In this document: in pieces, positions 7,066 to 10,456 of the stretch
How the letters are laid out: each line of letters opens with the position of its first letter
Position numbering within the stretch: the first letter of the stretch is position 1
From: an uncultured Ignavibacteriota bacterium
GTDB taxonomy: Bacteria; Bacteroidota; Ignavibacteria; Tepidaquicellales; Tepidaquicellaceae
Direction: 5' to 3'
DNA: 10,456 nt
NCBI GenBank assembly: GCA_937983305.1
Contig: CALKAJ010000421.1
Coordinates: 1-10,456, forward strand
Translations under genes and position numbers: made by a program
The notes under the pieces: model-generated
The model's database searches: none
Seen by the model: the letters and a program-made list of their open reading frames with translations, nothing else
Told to the model about the DNA's origin: nothing

Positions 7066-7619
7066 AGAGAAAAATATTAATAGATAACGCAGTACTTGAA
7101 AAGAAGTTTTATTGTGATGTTGAGAAATGCAAGGGAGCATGTTGTACACTTGAAGGGACATTAGGTGCTCCGGTAAAAGATGAAGAGATTGAAATAATTG
7201 AAGGTTTATTAGGCGAGTTGAGCAATGATATACCGAAAAGGAGTATGGAAGAAATATTAAGGAGAGGATTTTGGGAGAGAAGCGGAACAAACAAGTATAT
7301 AAATACAGTAGGTGGAAATGAATGTGTATTTGTTTATATTGAAGAAGGAATTGCAAAATGTGTATTTCAGAAAGCACATAAAGAAGGCAGGATAAATTTC
7401 AAGAAACCTGTTTCCTGCGAATTGTATCCGATAAGGATAACAAGAAGCGGTAACAAAGAGATATTGAAATATGATTACTTATCGGAATGTAACTCCGCTT
7501 TGGCGAGAGGTGAAAAAGAAGACACGACTATAATAGAATTTGTTAAGGAAGCTATGGTAAGAGAATTTGGAGAAGAGATATATAAAAAAATAGTTGTTGG
7601 AAAAAAAATAAGAATTTAA
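7056..7619 (+). CDS. DUF3109-type cysteine-rich protein of unknown function
   Basis: I recognise this 187-residue protein as resembling the DUF3109 family, common in Bacteroidota and relatives and without an established role. It has eight cysteines in a conserved-looking layout: C20, C25 and C29-C30 in an N-terminal C-x4-C-x3-CC cluster (CDVEKCKGACC), then C90, C102, C121 in SCELYPIR, and C145. Such spacing could bind a metal or an iron-sulfur cluster, as in the loosely similar CxxCxxxCC (YkgJ-like) zinc/iron-chelating families; this is inference. No signal peptide or membrane segment is seen, so it is probably cytosolic. It starts inside the 3' end of dprA, overlapping by 10 bases, and rpoN starts 1 base after its stop. 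It must therefore be co-transcribed with both. There is no clear SD. Confidence 0.8.
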   Translation: MEIKRKILIDNAVLEKKFYCDVEKCKGACCTLEGTLGAPVKDEEIEIIEGLLGELSNDIPKRSMEEILRRGFWERSGTNKYINTVGGNECVFVYIEEGIAKCVFQKAHKEGRINFKKPVSCELYPIRITRSGNKEILKYDYLSECNSALARGEKEDTTIIEFVKEAMVREFGEEIYKKIVVGKKIRI

Positions 7620-7620
7620 A

Positions 7621-9072
7621 ATGTTAAAGACAACTCAATCCCAGAAAATGCTTCAGAAGGCTATGCCGATAATAGTCCAGAAGCAAAATATATTACTTCT
7701 GCCGAATATGGCACTTGAGCAGATAATACGTCAGGAGCTTGAGCAGAATCCATTCTTGGAAGAGGGAGAAGATTTACTGCAGGAAACCGAAAGTATGGAG
7801 GATGCAGAAATATCGGAATTATCCAAAGATGAAACAGTTGACAGGGACGAAGAATATGACATGTCAGACTTCGAGGATGAAGATTCTGAAGGATATAAGA
7901 CGAAATCATCAGATGAGGAGAAAGACAGAAGACAGGTAATAGAAAATGTATGGCAGGGAACGATAAGTGTAAGGGATAATCTGCTGACGCAGATATACTT
8001 ATCGGATTTGAATGACAAGGAGAAATTTATCGGCGAGCGAATAGTTGACCTGCTTGACGACGACGGATATTTAAGGGAAACGGATGAGGAGATAGCGCAC
8101 GAGATAAATGATTTGAAAGAGGGCACAGAATTTGAGGAAGAAGTTGTAACAACAGAGGAGGTTGTAAAGGTACACGATAAGATAAAGAGGTTAGATCCGA
8201 TTGGGATATCATCGAGAGACTTACAGGAATGCCTTTTAATTCAGACAAATGAAGCAAATATTCCAAAAGAATTTAAGAGTTTATGCTTAACGATTTTATC
8301 GAAGTATATGGAAGAGTTAAGGTTGAAGAAATACGAAGTACTAATGAAGGAATTAAAATTAAACAATGAAGAAGTAAAAAAAGTATTTGAGTTTATATCA
8401 AAGTTAAATCCGAAGCCGGGAATAAGTCTTGAATCGAATATAATGGATTATATATATCCGGATTTTGTTATAATAGAAGAAAACGGAGAATTGAGAGCGG
8501 TATTAACGGATAAAAATTTCCCTTCATTAAAATTGAATACAGGTTATTTCAGTCAAATGGAATCGGACAAGAGAGTAAATAAAGAAGCAAAGGAATTTAT
8601 AAAAAACAATTACGAAAAGGCAAAGTGGTTTTTAGATGCAATACGTTCAAGGAGAGAGACGATGATGAAGGTGATGAATTTCATACTTGAGAAGCAGATA
8701 AAATTTTTCAGAGAAGCCGGAAAGCATTTTGAACCAATGTATGAGAAAGATGTGGCATCAAATATAGGAATGGATATTTCGACAGTAAGCAGAACAGTAA
8801 GAGGAAAATATGTTCAGACAAATTTTGGTATATACGAATTGAAATCATTTTTCAGCAATGCTGTTCGTTCAGAAGAAGGAGATATATCCAGCAAGGAAGT
8901 AAAAAATAAAATTGTAGAAATAATAAATAATGAAAATCCGGGTAATCCACTAACCGACGACAATCTGGTGGAAGAATTAACAAAGATGGGATTTAAGATA
9001 TCACGAAGGACTGTAGCGAAATACAGAGAAGGGTTAAAAATCCCAAAAGCAAGATTAAGAAGAAAATTATAA
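7621..9072 (+). CDS. rpoN: RNA polymerase sigma-54 factor RpoN
   Basis: RpoN directs RNA polymerase to -24/-12 promoters and depends on AAA+ activator proteins. The 483-residue product is full length. Region I (about 1-48) ends in the typical IIRQELEQNPFLEE. A very acidic region II (about 49-107) follows. The core-binding domain includes RLDPIGISSRDLQECLLIQ and KLNPKPG. The DNA-binding part has a helix-turn-helix around 376-397 (DISTVSRTVRGKY) and the RpoN box S-R-R-T-V-A-K-Y-R-E at 461-470, with Ser in place of the usual first Ala. Region I reads PIIVQKQNILLLPNM where relatives have a Gln-rich QQIQ-type stretch. The ATG is one base after the preceding stop, without an SD. No -24/-12 promoter with correct spacing was found in this window, and no activator gene is adjacent. 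Confidence 0.96.
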   Translation: MLKTTQSQKMLQKAMPIIVQKQNILLLPNMALEQIIRQELEQNPFLEEGEDLLQETESMEDAEISELSKDETVDRDEEYDMSDFEDEDSEGYKTKSSDEEKDRRQVIENVWQGTISVRDNLLTQIYLSDLNDKEKFIGERIVDLLDDDGYLRETDEEIAHEINDLKEGTEFEEEVVTTEEVVKVHDKIKRLDPIGISSRDLQECLLIQTNEANIPKEFKSLCLTILSKYMEELRLKKYEVLMKELKLNNEEVKKVFEFISKLNPKPGISLESNIMDYIYPDFVIIEENGELRAVLTDKNFPSLKLNTGYFSQMESDKRVNKEAKEFIKNNYEKAKWFLDAIRSRRETMMKVMNFILEKQIKFFREAGKHFEPMYEKDVASNIGMDISTVSRTVRGKYVQTNFGIYELKSFFSNAVRSEEGDISSKEVKNKIVEIINNENPGNPLTDDNLVEELTKMGFKISRRTVAKYREGLKIPKARLRRKL

Positions 9073-9082
9073 AATAATTAAA

Positions 9083-9616
9083 ATGAAAATAAGAGCAACA
9101 ACAGTAATAGGATTAATAAGAGACGGGAAGGCTGTGTTAGGAAGTGACGGTCAGGTAACTATGGGAAGTACAGTTATGAAGCATACAGCAAGGAAAGTAA
9201 GGAAGATATATAACGGAAAAGTTTTGGCAGGCTTTGCAGGTGCGACATCAGATGCATTCACATTGTTTGAAAGATTTGAAGGAAAGCTTGAACAATTTAA
9301 AGGGAATCTGGTAAGAGCGGCAACAGAGCTTGCAAAGGAATGGAGAACGGACAAATATTTAAGAAAGCTTGAAGCTTTATTAGCGGTAGTAAGCAGTGAT
9401 AAGGCGCTGATAATTTCAGGCACAGGAGATGTAATAGAGCCGGATGACGGAATAGTTGCAATAGGTTCAGGCGGACAGTATGCGTTAGTTTCGGCAAGAA
9501 TAATGATGAAATACACAAAACTGAGTGCTAAAGAAATAGTTGAGGAATCATTAAAACAAGCAGCTGATATCTGCGTTTATACAAATTCAAACATAACAAT
9601 AGAGGAGCTTGACTAA
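9083..9616 (+). CDS. hslV: HslV (ClpQ), proteolytic subunit of the HslVU protease
   Basis: HslV forms a double-hexameric, proteasome-like threonine protease in the cytoplasm that degrades proteins unfolded by HslU. The 177-residue product matches the family length. The pair Thr6-Thr7 aligns with mature Thr1-Thr2 of E. coli HslV, so a five-residue leader (MKIRA) should be removed to expose Thr6 as the nucleophile. Other active-site residues are present at the expected offset: Asp22 in SDGQVT, Lys38 in ARKV and Ser129 in GSGG. KVLAGFAG and LRKLEALLAV are also typical. The gene begins 10 bases after rpoN without a clear SD and is followed 4 bases later by hslU. The intact motifs suggest an active protease. 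Confidence 0.97.
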   Translation: MKIRATTVIGLIRDGKAVLGSDGQVTMGSTVMKHTARKVRKIYNGKVLAGFAGATSDAFTLFERFEGKLEQFKGNLVRAATELAKEWRTDKYLRKLEALLAVVSSDKALIISGTGDVIEPDDGIVAIGSGGQYALVSARIMMKYTKLSAKEIVEESLKQAADICVYTNSNITIEELD

Positions 9617-9620
9617 GAAT

Positions 9621-10456
9621 ATGTCAGAAGACACAGAAGTGAAAAAATCAGGAAAGAAAAAGAACGGATTGAAATCAAAAATCAATCAATTAACACCTTC
9701 GGAAATAGTAGAAGAATTAAATAAATATATAGTAGGTCAGGATAATGCAAAAAAATCAGTAGCGATAGCATTGAGAAACAGATGGAGAAGACAGCAGGTT
9801 ACAGGGAATCTGAGAGACGAGATTATGCCGAATAATATAATTTTAATTGGACCAACCGGCGTTGGAAAGACAGAGATTGCGAGAAGGATATCGAAATTAT
9901 CGAATGCACCATTTGTAAAAGTGGAGGCATCAAAATTTACTGAAGTCGGATATGTAGGAAGAGATGTTGAATCAATGATAAGGGAATTGGCGGACTTATC
10001 TGTGAATATGGTAAAGACAGAAAAGGCAGCAGAAGTGCAGATCAAAGCTGAAGAAAACGCAATAGAGAGAATACTTGATATATTGATACCTCCGATAAAG
10101 AAGACAAAAAACGGAAATTCGCAGGAAGCAGCACCGGCAGCAGCGGAAAAAAGTGAAGCAATAAATACCGAAAAAGAATTAGAGGAAGCGAATAAAAGAA
10201 CGCGAGAGAAATTCAGAAAGCAAATAATTGAGAATAAGCTTGATGAAAGAATAATTGAATTAGATGTGATAAGCGATAACTCGCCTATGCTGCAAGTGCT
10301 CGGACCGATAGGAATGGATGAAATGGGGATGAATCTTGCAGATATGTTCAGCGGAATGATGCCAAAGAAACAGAAGAAGAGAAAGATGACAATAGCGGAG
10401 GCAAAAAAAGTTTTAACTCAGGAAGAGTCGCAGAAGTTAATAGATATGGACAGGGG
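9621..10456 (+). CDS. hslU: HslU (ClpY), AAA+ unfoldase of the HslVU protease (3' truncated by window end)
   Basis: HslU is the ATP-driven hexameric ring that recognises, unfolds and feeds substrates to HslV. The frame is open from the ATG at 9621 to the end of the window, about 278 codons. Visible parts are LTPSEIVEELNKYIVGQ (24-40); Walker A GPTGVGKT (77-84); the pore-loop GYVG (110-113) within TEVGYVGRDVES; and the I domain from about residue 125, with ERILDILIPP as in relatives. The Walker B, sensor and C-terminal regions lie beyond the window. Two oddities are a Lys/Ser-rich N-terminal extension of about 20 residues before the normal family start, and an Ala/Glu/Lys-rich insert in the I domain (about residues 163-190). 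A GAGGAG-like stretch in the end of hslV (9602-9607) may serve as a distant SD. A downstream TTG at 9669 could be an alternative start but is less likely. Confidence 0.95.
   Translation, partial: MSEDTEVKKSGKKKNGLKSKINQLTPSEIVEELNKYIVGQDNAKKSVAIALRNRWRRQQVTGNLRDEIMPNNIILIGPTGVGKTEIARRISKLSNAPFVKVEASKFTEVGYVGRDVESMIRELADLSVNMVKTEKAAEVQIKAEENAIERILDILIPPIKKTKNGNSQEAAPAAAEKSEAINTEKELEEANKRTREKFRKQIIENKLDERIIELDVISDNSPMLQVLGPIGMDEMGMNLADMFSGMMPKKQKKRKMTIAEAKKVLTQEESQKLIDMDR

Noticed and set aside
7739..7939. 66-residue plus-strand frame inside rpoN
   Set aside because: It is an alternate-frame shadow in the acidic region with no SD and no recognisable feature.
7731..8126. 131-residue minus-strand frame rich in serine, opposite rpoN region II
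   Set aside because: The long Ser runs are simply the antisense of the acidic Glu/Asp codons of rpoN region II.
9224..9238. Sigma-54-like site TTGGCAGGCTTTGCA
   Set aside because: Only 8 bases separate the GG and GC elements where 10 are required, and it lies inside hslV encoding the conserved LAGFAG, so it is coincidental.
1..10456. A mobile element, defence system, CRISPR array or undescribed multi-gene system
   Set aside because: All ten plus-strand genes can be assigned to known families, nine of them housekeeping or well-characterised. I saw no long repeats, transposase or integrase, RNA gene or unexplained gap over about 80 bases.

Overview
The window looks like the end of a draft contig from a low-GC, Gram-negative bacterium. 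Its coding strand is rich in purines: Ile is mostly ATA, Arg mostly AGA/AGG, and Leu often TTA. The most likely source is the Bacteroidota/Chlorobiota/Ignavibacteriota group. Reasons are the DUF3109-type eight-cysteine protein, the order of the rod-shape genes, a promoter candidate resembling the Bacteroidota TTG/TAnnTTTG type, and several ATG starts with no evident Shine-Dalgarno (SD) sequence. This placement is inference; no rRNA gene is present. All ten genes lie on the + strand and are tightly packed. No gene-free stretch exceeds about 80 bases.

Bases 1-46 are not genomic. They match the 3' part of the Illumina TruSeq universal (P5) adapter, ending in its GCTCTTCCGATCT tail. Genomic sequence starts at about 47 inside mreC, so mreC lacks its N-terminal part.

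Region 1 (48-5122) is a cell-elongation operon: mreC (partial), mreD, mrdA (PBP2), rodA, then pyrF. Junctions are abutting, 1 base apart, overlapping by 4 bases, or 5 bases apart. MreC and MreD are scaffold proteins of the elongasome, RodA polymerises glycan strands and PBP2 cross-links them. PyrF makes UMP and is probably a passenger, though UMP feeds the UDP-sugar precursors of the wall. mrdA and rodA both appear to start with TTG preceded by an SD sequence.

Region 2 (5123-5923) is a separate single-gene unit: a promoter candidate, a good SD, an NlpC/P60 lipoprotein (probable peptidoglycan endopeptidase) and a clear intrinsic terminator. Its codon choice differs visibly from that of its neighbours.

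Region 3 (5938-10456) is a second compact operon: dprA (DNA uptake/recombination), a DUF3109 cysteine-rich protein of unknown function, rpoN (sigma-54), hslV (protease) and hslU (unfoldase, cut by the window end). These roles do not form an obvious single pathway.

I found no mobile element, CRISPR array, tRNA, rRNA or toxin/defence system. I do not see evidence for an undescribed system. The points most worth checking are the adapter remnant, start-site corrections, the isolated NlpC/P60 unit, the DUF3109 gene, and small departures in RpoN region I and HslU.
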